Shown piece by piece: positions 1 to 10,420 of a DNA stretch of 64,000 nucleotides. The translations under genes were made by a program, and so were the position numbers. The notes below the pieces were generated by a model. The model was given only the letters and a program-made list of their open reading frames with translations, was not told the origin of the DNA and did no database searches. The stretch lies in the NCBI GenBank assembly GCA_029959085.1, contig JARWIR010000023.1, positions 9,189,860 through 9,253,859 of the forward strand, written 5' to 3'. Origin of the DNA: Nemophila menziesii (lineage: Eukaryota > Streptophyta > Magnoliopsida > Boraginales > Hydrophyllaceae). Position 1 is the stretch's first letter. The number at the start of each line of letters is the position of its first letter.

Positions 1-217
1 CATGACATGAAATGAATGATAATTAGGTGAAACCCTTGCATCTCTCAAGTACTGCCTTTCCTAACTTGCGTAAACACTTTATTTTCTTGCGTCTAGTTAA
101 ATACTTGCATTAATTTAGTATTTTAATTTATTGTCTTAGCATTAGAGTCAACCATTCCGTCCCTGAGAACGAATCTGTTTTATCACTTATATTACTTAGG
201 ACAACCGTACACTTGCG
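1..217 (+). mobile_element. Athila-like LTR, 3' part (cut by window start)
   Basis: This stretch matches the distal part of the plus-oriented LTRs at 45,032-46,414 and 2,763-3,914. It shares the 'cttgcg' motifs, the 'gtccctgagaacgaa' segment and 'gtacacttgcgg'. It stops about 50 bp short of the normal LTR 3' end, where the sequence switches to minus-strand leader DNA of another element. The left part lies outside the window. Its counterpart in block B is 46,198-46,414, offset 46,197. Confidence 0.75.
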
Positions 218-640
218 GTTGTGGTTCTCTTATCCTTATTGCATTTATTTTAGAAGACAAAAAGGACCACCACTCACCCTAAATAACATATATTTCAACA
301 TATCAAACTCTTTTGTGACGTTTCCTAAATTGGTAATCATCGCATCTTGTTTCTCTTCCAATACTCGGATTTTACTTTGCTTTTTCTCGTTCTAACTGAA
401 CGCCAAGATTGTCAACGTGATGATTGTTCACTTCCTCCATTTCTCGTTCTAACCTTGCTTTTTCTTTTTCTTCCCTATCTCTCTTGTTCTTAGCTCGGAC
501 TTGTTTCTCGGGGTGCGAGAGCAAACACCAAACCTATAAAACCTAAGAAGTAGCTAAACAATGAAAAGCGTAAAACTGAAAACAAAAATTAAAAATAACA
601 ATTAAAACATTACTGATAACGCCGTTGTCACATGCTAAAC
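218..640 (-). pseudogene. gag: Leader and gag N-terminus of an Athila-like element, fragment
   Basis: Read on the minus strand, this continues away from the primer site at 641-658. A leader contains a charged RER/EKA-rich stretch that resembles the leader at 4,022-4,150 of the plus-oriented element. A short reading frame then begins near 440, and a later piece reads like a coiled coil in a shifted frame. No complete gag domain is present: the fragment ends at the junction with the plus LTR near 217. It is non-functional. The counterpart is 46,415-46,837. Assignment rests on position next to LTR and PBS and on similarity to the other leader, so the gag identity is moderate. Confidence 0.5.
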
Positions 641-658
641 TCTCCGGCAGCGGCGCCA
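641..658 (-). other. tRNA-Asp-type primer binding site
   Basis: On the minus strand this reads TGGCGCCGCTGCCGGAGA. It matches 16 of 18 bases of the plant tRNA-Asp-complementary site typical of Athila-group Ty3/gypsy elements. It lies 9 bp from the LTR end at 668, the spacing expected for minus-strand cDNA priming, and it fixes the LTR orientation. Confidence 0.75.
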
Positions 659-667
659 AAAACTTAG

Positions 668-2247
668 TGTTTCCTTGTGTGTTCTAAAATAACACACCTA
701 AAAAAGGCAAGACACGTACCGCAAGTGTACGGGTCGTCCAAGTAATATCCGGTAAACGGGATTTCGATCTCAGGGACGGATTAGGTATGACTTTCGATGT
801 TATGTAATAAGTGCGATTAATTGTTATATGAAGCAGAAAATAAATGATATAAATATTTGTTTTGGTTTTTGATTACGATCTAAGATGCAATTAAAACAAA
901 ATACTAAATTAACTAATGCAAATAAATAAGACGCAAGTAAACAGAAATGAGTAGACGCAAATATTTAAACGTAGTACTTGAGTTTCACAAGGGTTTCACC
1001 TAAATCTATTAAATCAATGTTTCTGTTTAAGTAATAAATCGGAAATTAAGTACTAGTCGGGATTCTTTAGTATTCTAACCCCTGTCAGGGTGGACTTAGG
1101 ATCTATTCTTAGGTGTTACAAACCCCGTCACGGCGATCATAATCCACCTTCGAATGGGCAGGTATTCTACCCAATTGGCTATAAGGTTAACTAAGTCCGC
1201 AAGTGTCAATAATTTCTACCTTACGTCTATTATTTAGTTCTGTAATTAAACCCCCCCTCCCCCCGTCAATGCGATCACTTTCCCACCAAAGTGAATAGCT
1301 TAATTACTAATTCCTATATTTGATTCATGACTTCAAAGACAGTATTTAATTGCAAAATAATAGTCAATACAAAATAACCAATTCAATTTAAATTAACCAA
1401 TCCCAACTTCAAAAACATAAATTCAATAAACTTGGGTTCAACACATTAATGCGATTCTCAAGCACAAGGTAAGTTTAGCTCATACTAATAAAAATAACTG
1501 AATTAAAATAAAAGAAGTTCCTACTGAATTACAGAAATAAGAAAACCCTAATTAAAGGGTTGATAATTGTTGTTGTTGGAAGAAGGAATTCTCTAACTTC
1601 AGTTTTCTCTCTCCTTTTTGCTTCTAGTTCTCCTAAGCGTTGCCTCTTCTCTAATATTAATTGTGTCCGTAGAAACTGAAGTTAAAGGCCTTTTTATAGT
1701 CGGAAAAACGGATCGGGCTTTTAAAAAGAAGGATTAGGTTAATTAGAATAAAAGCCCAATCCATTTAATGAAATCCTGTAACTGGTGACTAGCTGTTACT
1801 AAAACAGCTGTAGCTTTTGCGTTCTGACTAAGAATCACTTCGTTCAACTTGGAAAATTTCAAGATCTATCTACCTCATTTTATGCTCCAAGGCTGAATCA
1901 GTGGCTAAGATGCTCGAAAACAATGATTTGTGACAGCATTCCAGATTTCATTCTCCACTAATTACTTCTTCGAATCAATTATTCTCGTCTTTGACTTTAA
2001 CGCTTAATCCAAGACTTTATTTCCGGTTTCTTCTACTTGTCTTGATACTCCATAAAATCATAAACCTAATAACTTTACACTAAAAATAAACGAATTAACG
2101 CATAAAAGCTCTAAAACACAAATAATCCAAATTCAAGGGAAGAAATCGTAATATGACCAAATAAGATTAAATGTCTAGTAAATAAGTCAAATAATCACTG
2201 AATTTAATGTCTCCTAAGGGCATATAATTAGAAAAATACAGGAGACA
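668..2247 (-). mobile_element. Athila-like LTR, complete, minus orientation
   Basis: A 1,580-bp LTR. On the plus strand it begins TGTTTCC and ends GGAGACA, so in its own orientation it runs TGTCTCC...GGAAACA, with inverted terminal motifs bounded by TG and CA. The primer site lies just beyond its 3' end. The U3 edge carries an imperfect hairpin (GTCTCC...GGAGAC). No coding capacity. No target duplication is visible: one side is internal element DNA and the other abuts the RT fragment of a plus-oriented element at about 2,256. The same LTR of exactly 1,580 bp is at 46,865-48,444. Confidence 0.85.
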
Positions 2248-2255
2248 TCATTTAC

Positions 2256-2762
2256 ATGAAGAGATAACCGAGGTTGTGGCAGATTTAAAGTCATATGGAC
2301 AGGGACAAAGAATAGCCCAAGATTACGAACAAGTCTGAGACTCAAAGAAGATTAAACCACCAACGAAACCATCTATTATATGTCCTCTAAAACTTGCATA
2401 GAAACCTTTACCATCTCATTTTAGGTATGTTTATTTGGGAAAAAATGATAAATTACCTGTTATTTTTTCCGCTAATTTGATAGGTCCTTAAGAGGAAAAC
2501 TTGTTACATGTGCTTCGAGCTAACAAGGAGGCAACTGGGTGGACTATTGCTGACATCAAAGGCATTAATCATACCATTTTCCAACACAATATCATTCTTA
2601 ACAATGAGAAGGCACGATCAATTAACGGCCAAAGGAGACTTACGTAGATAATGAAAGAAGTAGTGGGAAAATAAGTTATGAAGAAGTTGGATGCTAGCAT
2701 TATCTTCTACATATTCAACAGGGAATGGGTGAGCCCAGATCAATGTGTTCCAAATAAGGGAT
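2256..2762 (+). pseudogene. pol: Ty3/gypsy (Athila-like) reverse transcriptase, N-terminal fragment
   Basis: In the plus frame this encodes the protease-RT linker and the start of RT. Recognisable pieces are 'RYVYLG', 'LLHVLRANKEA', 'GWTIADIKGI', 'QRRLT' and the 'REWVSPDQCVPNKG' block that precedes the fingers domain in Athila-type pol. Several codons are stops (for example GP*EEN and LT*IMKEV). The catalytic YxDD region, RNase H and integrase are absent. The fragment is fused directly to LTR sequence at about 2,763, so an internal deletion removed the rest of pol. The counterpart at 48,453-48,959 keeps a longer open stretch, so the two decayed separately. Confidence 0.8.
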
Positions 2763-3914
2763 AACGGTGTTAAATAGAAAAAGTTACAGCTATTTTAGTT
2801 GTGGGTGTACACCAGTTACGGGATTATGATTTGAAGAGTGGACTTGGGCCATTTAATATTTTATTTACACACTTAATATAAGGCGAGTATAAAGAGACCT
2901 TTTGACTTTATCTTTACACACAACTCAATTTACAAAAGTCGGAACGTCTGAGAGAAAAGACAAAAGCAAGAGGAGAGAAGAAACTAAAATTTTAGAAGTG
3001 ATTCTTCCAACAGCAGTCAATTCAAAAACTCTTAAATTAGGTTCTTATTATTTCTTTATGTAAAACAATGAGTTCCTTTATTTTTATTTCTTAAGTTTTA
3101 ATTTTTATTATGAGCTAAATACTCTAAGTGCATGAGAATCGCTTTAATGGGTTGAGCCCCAGTTTATTTAGTTAATGATTTTGAATTTGGGATTAAAAGA
3201 TTCAATCTGAATTGGGTAATTCGTATTTTCTATTATCGTGAATTTATCTACTGTATTTGAAGTCATGAATCAAAAATAGGAATTAGTAATTAAGCTATTT
3301 ATTATAATGGCATAATGATAACCTTGACGGGGGGTTTAATAACTGAACTATGTAATAGATGTAAGATATAAATTATTGATCCTGACGGACTTAGCTAATC
3401 TTGTAACCAATTGGGTAAAACACTTGAACATTCAAACGTAGCTTATTATCACCCTGATGGGGTTTGTAATACCCTAGATAGCTCCTAAGTCCACCCTGAC
3501 CGGAGTTAGGAGAAACTCGAATCCCAACTAATATTAATTACAAATTCGACCCTTAAACGAAAGCATTGATTGAATAGATTTAGGTGAAACCCTTGCGAAA
3601 CTCAAGTACTACTTCTCATCCTTGCGTCTACTCATATTTTATTTACTTGCGTCTCATTTATTTGCATTAGTTAATTTAGTATTTTATATTGATTTCATTT
3701 TAGTCCTTAAACAAAATCAAAACAAATATTCATCTATTTTACTTTCCGCATCATATAAATTTTTTTCACACTTATTACATAACATCTAAAGTCATGTCCA
3801 ATCCGCCCCTGAGATCGAATTCCCATTTACTAGATATTACTTTGGACGACCCATACACTTGCGGTACGTGTCCTTCCTATTTATGGGTGTTATTTTATAA
3901 CACAGCAGGAGACA
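2763..3914 (+). mobile_element. Athila-like LTR, 5'-truncated, plus orientation
   Basis: LTR sequence missing its 5' end, joined on the left to RT coding sequence and followed on the right by a primer site and gag. It ends with GGAGACA at 3,908-3,914. It contains four copies of a CCTGACGGGG-like motif near 3,322, 3,381, 3,452 and 3,494. The order pol-LTR-PBS-gag makes this the LTR shared between two elements, not a normal 5' LTR. The block B equivalent is 48,960-50,040. Confidence 0.85.
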
Positions 3915-3923
3915 CCAAGTTTT

Positions 3924-3941
3924 TAACGCCGCTGTCGGGGA
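3924..3941 (+). other. Degenerate tRNA-Asp-type primer binding site
   Basis: Reads TAACGCCGCTGTCGGGGA, 9 bp after the LTR end. It matches 14 of 18 bases of the Athila tRNA-Asp site. The differences include two G-to-A changes and one C-to-T change, as expected from decay of methylated cytosines. The same site is at 50,050-50,067. Confidence 0.7.
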
Positions 3942-4147
3942 CGATAGCATGTGACCACGGTGTTATCCGTAAGTGTTTTAGTTGTTATTTTTATTTCAGT
4001 TTTATTTATTTCAGTTTTACGCTTTTCTTTGTGTTGTCTCTTCTCAGGTTCTATAGGTAGTGCATGTACTCAAACCCCAAGAGGTTTTTCGGTGATAAAA
4101 ACAAGAGGGACAGAGAAGCGAGAGAAAAAGAAAAGCTCGAAAGAAAA

Positions 4148-5990
4148 ATGGAGGGTCTGAACATTCTTCATGTTGAAGATTACGGAATTCAGTTGGATGA
4201 AAACGGTGATCCTATAGTTCCACCAGTTATGTAAGACCCACCGGTAGGAGCTCAGAACGCTCAATTCCAGATTCCTCTGGCAGGTCAACAACTGCTCATC
4301 AATAATGGTGCAGGAATTCAAGAAGATGTTCCGCGATTCGTCCAACCTAACGAATATAGACAGTTTCGTCTCGCGCTACTAGGACTTTCCCACCCGCAAT
4401 TCAAGGAATCCGATTCAAACCAGACGCATGTATGATTAATCAATTTATCAATATCGGGTAATATAGTGTTGCAGCTCGTGAAGATCCTATTTGGGCTATG
4501 TACAAGTTTATGCAAATTTGTGATGCATATGTCACTCCTGGAGTAACCAAAGCACAAATGTACTTTCATATGTTTCCATTTTTCCTCACCGAAGGAGCAA
4601 GTGAATGGTATGATTAGCAACAACACGGTGAGATTTTGACTTGGGATCAACTTCAGAAAACATTTTTCGACAGGTATTATCCTCAAAGTGTCAGACTTAG
4701 TAGGAAATTAGATATTGCTTGTTTCCGTCAAGAACATGAAGAGATTGTAGGACTTTCTTGGACTCGTTTTCAATCTTTACTACGGAAATGCCCATTACAT
4801 AGGTATTCACTTGAGTTACAGCTTGGGATATATTATCGAAGTTTAAATGAAGCTTCAAAAGAGAAGGTAGATACTATGTGTTAAGGTGGCCTCATGATAG
4901 TCACAAATATTCAAGGTTTAGCTATTATGGATAGAATTGTGAAGAATGAAATGAGTTGGAAACCTTCAAGATCATCAGTTAGAGTTTCTTAAAAAGGTAC
5001 TTTGAATTAGACGTAAAAACTGCTTTGAATGCTAAAATTGCTGCACTTGAAAATAAATTAAAACAGTTATATAAGTCGAATAAAGCTATTGTGCATGTGG
5101 TAAAAGAACCAGAGAAATGTCCTAGTTGTGGGGCAATCAATCATACATGGGAAGAATGTGCTAATAACCACAAATCCGTGTGTTTCGTTAATAATCGAGG
5201 TAATAACTATTCAGGTGGTTAAGGGTATGGTAACAAAAATAGAAATCATCCAAGCTTTCAATATTCAAATCCACATGGGGCAGCCAATCCACGAACTTAT
5301 CAACCAAGGCCCTTAAGGGAACAATTATTAATTCAAGCCGCAAAAACACTACCAAGGAAATCAACTTATAGCCGATCATGAAGCTTATTCCGATACATTA
5401 GCTCAAAAAGTACTTCCTGCCCGACCTCAAGAAGGTGCACTCACCGAAGCTGATTTAGCTCTTACCTTTACGCAATACATATCTGCTTCCCAAAGTAAGT
5501 CATCCCAACTTGAGGATCAGCTATCTCGATTCATAAACACCACAATCGTTAAGGAAAACAATATGGAAGAAACTTTAAATTCACATTCTGCTTCATTAAA
5601 AATCTTAGAGAGTCAAATATCAAAAATCGCCAATAGCTTGAAGGTTCGACGTCAATGCCAACTCCCAAGTGACACCGAACAAAGGGAGGATTGTAAGGCG
5701 ATCAGAAAAAGAAGTGGTAAGCAATTACAACCACCACCCTTTCCGGTTATGAAAGAAAAAGAAATAACGAGAACAGAAAAACCGGTAAAGGATGTGGAAG
5801 AAAAAGATGATGAAGTTGTGGAAGTGGAGAAGATTTTTGAAATACCCCAGAAGAAAGATGTTGTAGAAACCCGTCTTCCTCCACCTTTTCCATCCAGAAC
5901 TCAAAAGAAAGGAGATATGGCTGACTATCAAAGATTTATGAATGTGGTGAGAAGTTTGAACATTAACATGCTGTTTGTTTACCAAGTGTC
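4148..5990 (+). pseudogene. gag: Athila-like gag polyprotein, decayed
   Basis: Starts at the first ATG after the leader (AAAATGG context). The capsid region (retrotransposon gag family) is recognisable as 'FFLTEGASEWYD', 'TWDQLQKTFFDRYYP', 'SWTRFQSLLRKCP' and 'LGIYYRSLNEASK', at about 4,575-4,885. A CCHC zinc knuckle (CPSC-GAIN-HTWEEC, spacing CX2CX4HX4C) lies near 5,118-5,160. The C-terminal part ends with 'DYQRFMNVVRSLNIN', which in intact elements leads into the protease. Stops occur at about 4,231, 4,432, 4,616 and 4,881, with frame changes between pieces. No protease, RT or integrase follows: sequence similarity stops near 5,990, shortly before the MULE. Non-functional. The counterpart is 50,274-52,110. 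Confidence 0.85.
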
Positions 5991-6116
5991 TGATCTTAGG
6001 ACATATATCACCTTCATATTTTGACATCCATGATCTCTTAGATTGTAACCTCTTCATACTATATATCCTTAGCCCCAAAAGTATGAGAATTAGACACTTG
6101 TCCCTATTACAAACAT

Positions 6117-6385
6117 GATAAAATAGTTATCTAGTTTTGGGGGTAGGTAGATAAAACAGTTAACTGTTTACGGGGTAAGTAGATAAAATAGTTAACTTTT
6201 TAGGGGGGTAAGTAGACAGCATTTGTAGTTGTTGAGGGGGTAAGTAGACAAAATAAGAAACTCTGTAGGGGGTAAATAGACAATTGTTTTAGTTGTGTAA
6301 GGGATTAAGTAGACAAAATATGAAACTTTGTAGGGGGTAAATAGACATAATATTTAACTATTTAGGGAGTAAGCTGACAAAATAC
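6117..6385. repeat. 32-33 bp subterminal tandem repeat of the MULE
   Basis: Eight to nine imperfect copies begin at about 6,117, 6,150, 6,182, 6,215, 6,247, 6,279, 6,312, 6,344 and 6,376. The core is 'gacaaaata...aggggtaagta'. The period alternates between 32 and 33. It sits just inside the left terminal inverted repeat, where MULE transposase binding sites are expected. Block B has it at 52,242-52,512. Confidence 0.85.
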
Positions 6386-8630
6386 CTGACTTTTTTAATG
6401 GCAATGTTATAGCATTCGCGAATGTTGTTGAGTAGAAGATCACATTTTGTAAATGTACTAAAATTAGACCTTGAACACGCCTTGGGATCTAGGTTAGAGA
6501 GCCATTTGAAAGCATACTTATCCATGTGTTTAATTTCATCCATTAATTCATCAAATCTGTAAATTGATGGGGCCCTTGCAGCTTCCCACACGTTGTCTTT
6601 TAAATCCAAACCCGAATGCTTGATCTTGAAATTATTATACAGATGCCTTACACAATACCGATATTCAATATCCGGAAGCATGTCACTCATGACCTGGAGT
6701 AATCCATATAAACACAAACAAAGAAAAACACTGTTAGTATTCTTTACAAAAACTATATATTTATACCCATCAAAGATAACCAACCTTTTGTCTAGCAGAT
6801 ATGAAAGTCCATTCTTGTTGATTACTTACACCAAGATCTTGTACCAACAAGTTAAAAAACCATCTCCAAGAGTTACTATCCTCTTTCTCTGCTAGGTAAT
6901 ACACAATTGGGAATATATAGTTGTTCCCATAAATTCCAACTGCTGTTAAAATCACACCTGGATGTGGACCTTTTAGGTGTCATCCATCTACCCCAACAAC
7001 CTTTCTACAACAATCTAAAAACCCTCTTCTACAACCTCCAAGACCAACATAAAGTCTATGAAATCTTTCTACTCTAGTGAGCTCATCAATAGTAGTTTCA
7101 ATAGCTACAGTACTTCCAGGGTTACTTCTCCTGATTTCTGCTGAAAAATCGTAAATCTTCTTGTATTGATCCTTGTATTTAACCTTTGTCATGCCTTTTG
7201 CTAAGTGATATGTCATGTAGCATGTTCTGTTACTAACATTACCTGCATATTCCCGGTGCACTAACTATTGAAAATCACTCACATTACTATAAAGATTCAA
7301 TCTTATCATCTGTTAGGTTTTCATCGATAAGCCTGAAAGGCCTCAATGGTGATTTATTTGTGGAACTCCCCTTACCTACTTTCTCGTAAGACTTCAAAAC
7401 CTTCAACACTTTATCCAATATATCATTAACAGACTTCTCCTTCTCTCCAATATCAGAGAGTTGTTCTTCCAAAGTCTCATTAACAAAATTATTTACTTCT
7501 TCTTTCTCACCTTCACCTTCAGTTACATTAACATCAAGTGTGTTTTGATCTTCGCAAACAACCTGAAAAGGTAAAAGAAATATACGATCAAATATATGTA
7601 AATTAAGGGGGTGATTCGTCAATCAACTGAAATGTTAAGGGCTAAACTGTCAAATGACTATATACCTTTATTGTTTCTTCTTCAACTATCTTTTCTTCCA
7701 TGCTTTCCCCATAATGTCTTTCACCATTCTTTTCTTCCACGCTTTTCCTATCAGGCCTTTCATCACAGGTCTTTCCTCCTTCTTCCAAACCAACATTACC
7801 TACCTTGTTTAGTTCTTTCTCAGCAACTACTTTCTCTATAGTCTATGAAACTAAATTTTTTACTTCGTCGTTCTCACCTTCAGTTACATTAACATCAGTT
7901 GTGTTTTGATCTTCACAAACAACCTATAAAGTTAAAACAAATATATGGTCAAATGTATGTAAATTAGGGGTTAAATTGTCAATCAACTAAAATGTTAAGG
8001 GTTAATTGTCAAATGACTGTGTACCTTTATTGTTTCCTCTTCAACTGTCTTTTCTTCCACACTTTTCTCACCATGCCTTTCATCACTCTTTTCTTCTACA
8101 CTTTTCATATTAGGCCTTTCATCACAGGTTTTATCTACTTCTTCTTGCCCTTCATTACAGTTCTGAACTTCCATCTCATCAAGGTCATTATTGGTATGAA
8201 CTTTATCTTCTTCTCGTTGCTGAACTATTTCTTCAACCTTATTCCAAGTTAATAACAAAGGCATGAAATAAGGAGTTTGAATTTCGTGGTTTTCATGTAT
8301 TACCGGTTTACTAACAACAAACAGGTCAACAGTTACGTTGTTCTCTCCAATGCTACACATCTCCATACATTTATCCTTGCAATCTAAACATACTAGACCA
8401 TCAGGTAGTTTTTTCCCCAATTTCAAATAGTTGTACTCCAAGTTACCTTTTATCCCTAACTTCGAAACAGTTTTCTTAAGTACATGTATACTAAATTTGT
8501 CATATTCACAACCATCTACATACTCAATCTTTAAATCATGGTAATTGCTCGTGTCTTCATTAAATATCCCACAAAAGCGAATCCTCAGTGCAAATTTCTC
8601 TGTTACACGATCAATTTCGAATAAATTAGT
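6358..8630 (-). pseudogene. MULE transposase, spliced gene, inactive (copy A)
   Basis: MuDR-type DDE transposase. The first exon (about 8,630-8,025) holds a PB1-like N-terminal region with 'LGKKLPDGLVCLDC' and an acidic Glu/Lys-rich tail. Introns with GT-AG ends are visible at 8,024-7,924 (101 bp) and 7,665-7,563 (103 bp). The catalytic part follows: 'CRKVVGVDG' with the first Asp, then TGA in place of the next Cys codon (about 6,978); 'FISARQKV', where copy B has the second catalytic Asp (FISDRQKV) and copy A has Ala (6,794-6,796); 'YRYCVRHLYNN'; and 'LLLNNIRECYN' with the conserved Glu. The frame ends soon after, so the SWIM zinc finger is missing. No ATG is visible in frame at the N-terminus. 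A dead copy. Confidence 0.82.
7472..8160 (-). repeat. Tandem duplication of an exon-intron-exon segment inside the MULE gene
   Basis: Two segments about 360 bp apart (7,472-7,831 and 7,832 to about 8,160) align through coding sequence, intron and coding sequence. Examples are 'gtgttttgatcttc' at about 7,540 and 7,900, and 'cctttattgtttc' at about 7,665 and 8,024. Both keep their own GT-AG intron, so the acidic tail was lengthened by repeating a complete splice unit. The same arrangement is in block B (about 53,600-54,290), so it predates the block duplication. Confidence 0.75.
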
Positions 8631-9009
8631 TACCCATTACGTTAGGAACCAATTAATGGAAAAATAATTATCAAATACGGATACACTATCAATATGGTAA
8701 CCAAATCCCGTAATATATTCCCCTATTACTAACTGAATCCCACCCTTCACGCGTGATATCTAAAAATGTAATAAATATACTCGAAAACCCTACATTTACA
8801 GATTAAAAGATCTTAACCAACAAGCAAAGATTTAGGGGTAATAAATAAACACACTTACTCCATAACGTACACGGTGACATTGATTATCTTTCGAGCTAAA
8901 GTACATCGTTTTATGCAATCTGGGTTCTTCGTCTTCTAGTTCCACCCCAAACCAAACCCTCCCTTGTCTTTTGATTTTGATTTTGTTTTAATTTTTTTGT
9001 TTTGTTTCG

Positions 9010-9020
9010 TGTATATATAG
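9010..9020 (-). promoter_or_regulatory. Possible TATA box of the MULE transposase gene
   Basis: The minus strand reads CTATATATAC about 380 bp upstream of the open N-terminal exon, inside the right end of the transposon. It is preserved in block B near 55,145-55,153. Position and sequence suit a Pol II core promoter. There is no independent support. Confidence 0.35.
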
Positions 9021-9256
9021 GGTAGGCATTTCAGAATTACCTATTTTGCCCTTTTAAAAATATGGGGTTAAGATAATTAATTAAATAAAACGGATTAAGA
9101 ATAAAAAAATAATAAAAATGCTCTTAACGGTGATTTTGGACGGAAAACGTTAGTAACAGACCACGAGTCACCAAAACAAAAGTTAGGGGTATCTAGTAGA
9201 ATTTAACAATGGGGCAACTTGTCAATCTCATAAAAAATTAGGAGCAAAAAAGATAA

Positions 9257-9944
9257 TTCCTGAAACTTTTAGAAAACCCTCATTTCGGTTACCTTTTCTT
9301 CATAAATTAAAAGTAAGAGGAAAAGTTCCTTGGAGCACCGTAAGATATTCAACGATCTCCATTAGCCGTCTTTTTACCAGTGATGTTTAAATCATGTACA
9401 CTCTCCATTCTCCTCAATTTTTTCATATTTCCCACTTATTAAGTTGTAATAACGATGAAATATACGATCTGCAAAACCTAAAGTAAAAAAAAGTAGGAGA
9501 TATTGAGGAATTGTTACAATTAAGAAAGAAGTTTATGCGGTTTGCTGGGTAAAACTATGGATTTCTAGTCCATTGAACAATTTCAATGTAGATGCTCGCT
9601 CTGTTATGGATTTCCTGACCACTAAGAGAAATCAGAATCGTATCTTATACAATACATTTGCACCATAGGGGGCCATATCGGTGAAGAATGAGTTGGGTTA
9701 GTTGGGTTAGTGGATTTGGTTGAAACATTATCACAATCAGAAGATATCTCATCAACTGCCACCCCACCAATAGCCCTCCCAACCAGTCTTTTTCTCTATA
9801 TGTGATATTTATGGATAATCATTAATGTATTTTATCCATAAATTTAATCATTAAATTGAGATTATAGCATGAATTTGAGTTAGATTTGAACTAATTACTC
9901 TTTACTTTTACATATTTACTTGATAATTAAAAAAATATTAACAT
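9257..9944. other. Unassigned flank between MULE and tandem array
   Basis: About 690 bp with no recognised element. It contains a frame near 9,700-9,800 (with 'SSTATPPIALPTS' and a following stop) that is also open in block B near 55,850-55,940. It could be a gene remnant. No splice sites convincingly frame it. Otherwise nothing recognised. Confidence 0.4.
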
Positions 9945-10005
9945 AGAAATAATGCTTATTTATTTGGAAGGGATTAATAGTGATTTTTTTATATTTTGCA
10001 CACAG

Positions 10006-10420
10006 GCAGAAACTCATGTCAAGAATAATATCATTACTGAACAAAAACATAAAACGAATAAGATCGTTGGCCGTGACATTTCAGTTAACTATGAAGGTTT
10101 AATAATTTCCATGGTAAGATTTAATTGGTAGTTTACTTTTATTGTGATATACTGTTAAGCGGATGTATTTAGAATTGTTGGGTGGTTAATGCATGGTCTT
10201 ATGTATTTAATATTGATTTACTGTGTCCTCTTTGTACTAGATGGATATTTCTAAAGTGATCAAGAGACGTATCATGAGCCGAGCAGGGAAGATGAAAAAG
10301 CCAGATATTTTTGGTGTTCAGCCAATATCTCCTTCCATTGAAATTCATGTAGAGATTAACTATAAAGATGAAAGGCTTTAGCAATGGAGAGGACATATTC
10401 ATGATCACAGGAAACTTTGA
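10006..10420 (+). pseudogene. Two exon-like segments with GT-AG intron, unknown gene
   Basis: The first open segment (10,006-10,113, 36 codons) follows an acceptor 'ttgcacacag' and ends in a donor 'ATG|gtaaga'. The second (from 10,241) follows 'tttgtactag' and reads 'MDISKVIKRR', 'SRAGKMKKPDIF', 'INYKDERL', then TAG at 10,379-10,381. The 127-bp intron joins the two in phase 0. Sequence beyond the stop still looks coding ('QWRG'). I do not recognise the protein. The pieces are repeated in every unit (for example 16,225 onward, 22,438 onward, 28,651 onward). In block B the first exon has a 1-bp loss and the second is deleted. Best read as remnants of a host gene caught in the unit. Confidence 0.5.

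Larger units (their letters stand above)
6066..9256 (-). mobile_element. Mutator-like (MULE) transposon, degenerate, copy A
   Basis: A transposase pseudogene on the minus strand is bracketed by imperfect terminal inverted repeats. The left end (about 6,066-6,110) read in reverse gives 'gggacaagtgtct...ctcatac'. The right end (about 9,211-9,256) gives 'ggggcaacttgtc...ctcata'. The left subterminal zone is a short tandem repeat. The exact outer ends and the 9-bp target duplication expected for MULEs could not be fixed by eye. The element lies just downstream of the decayed gag. The second copy is at about 52,190-55,390. Confidence 0.75.

Noticed and set aside
1248..1268. C-run as a quadruplex or i-motif
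   Set aside because: The block B copy has a shorter run. Likely homopolymer slippage or sequencing noise within the GACGGGG motif of the LTR.
6117..6385. CRISPR-like array (regular 32-bp repeats)
   Set aside because: There are no distinct spacers, the repeats are contiguous and imperfect, and the context is a plant transposon end.
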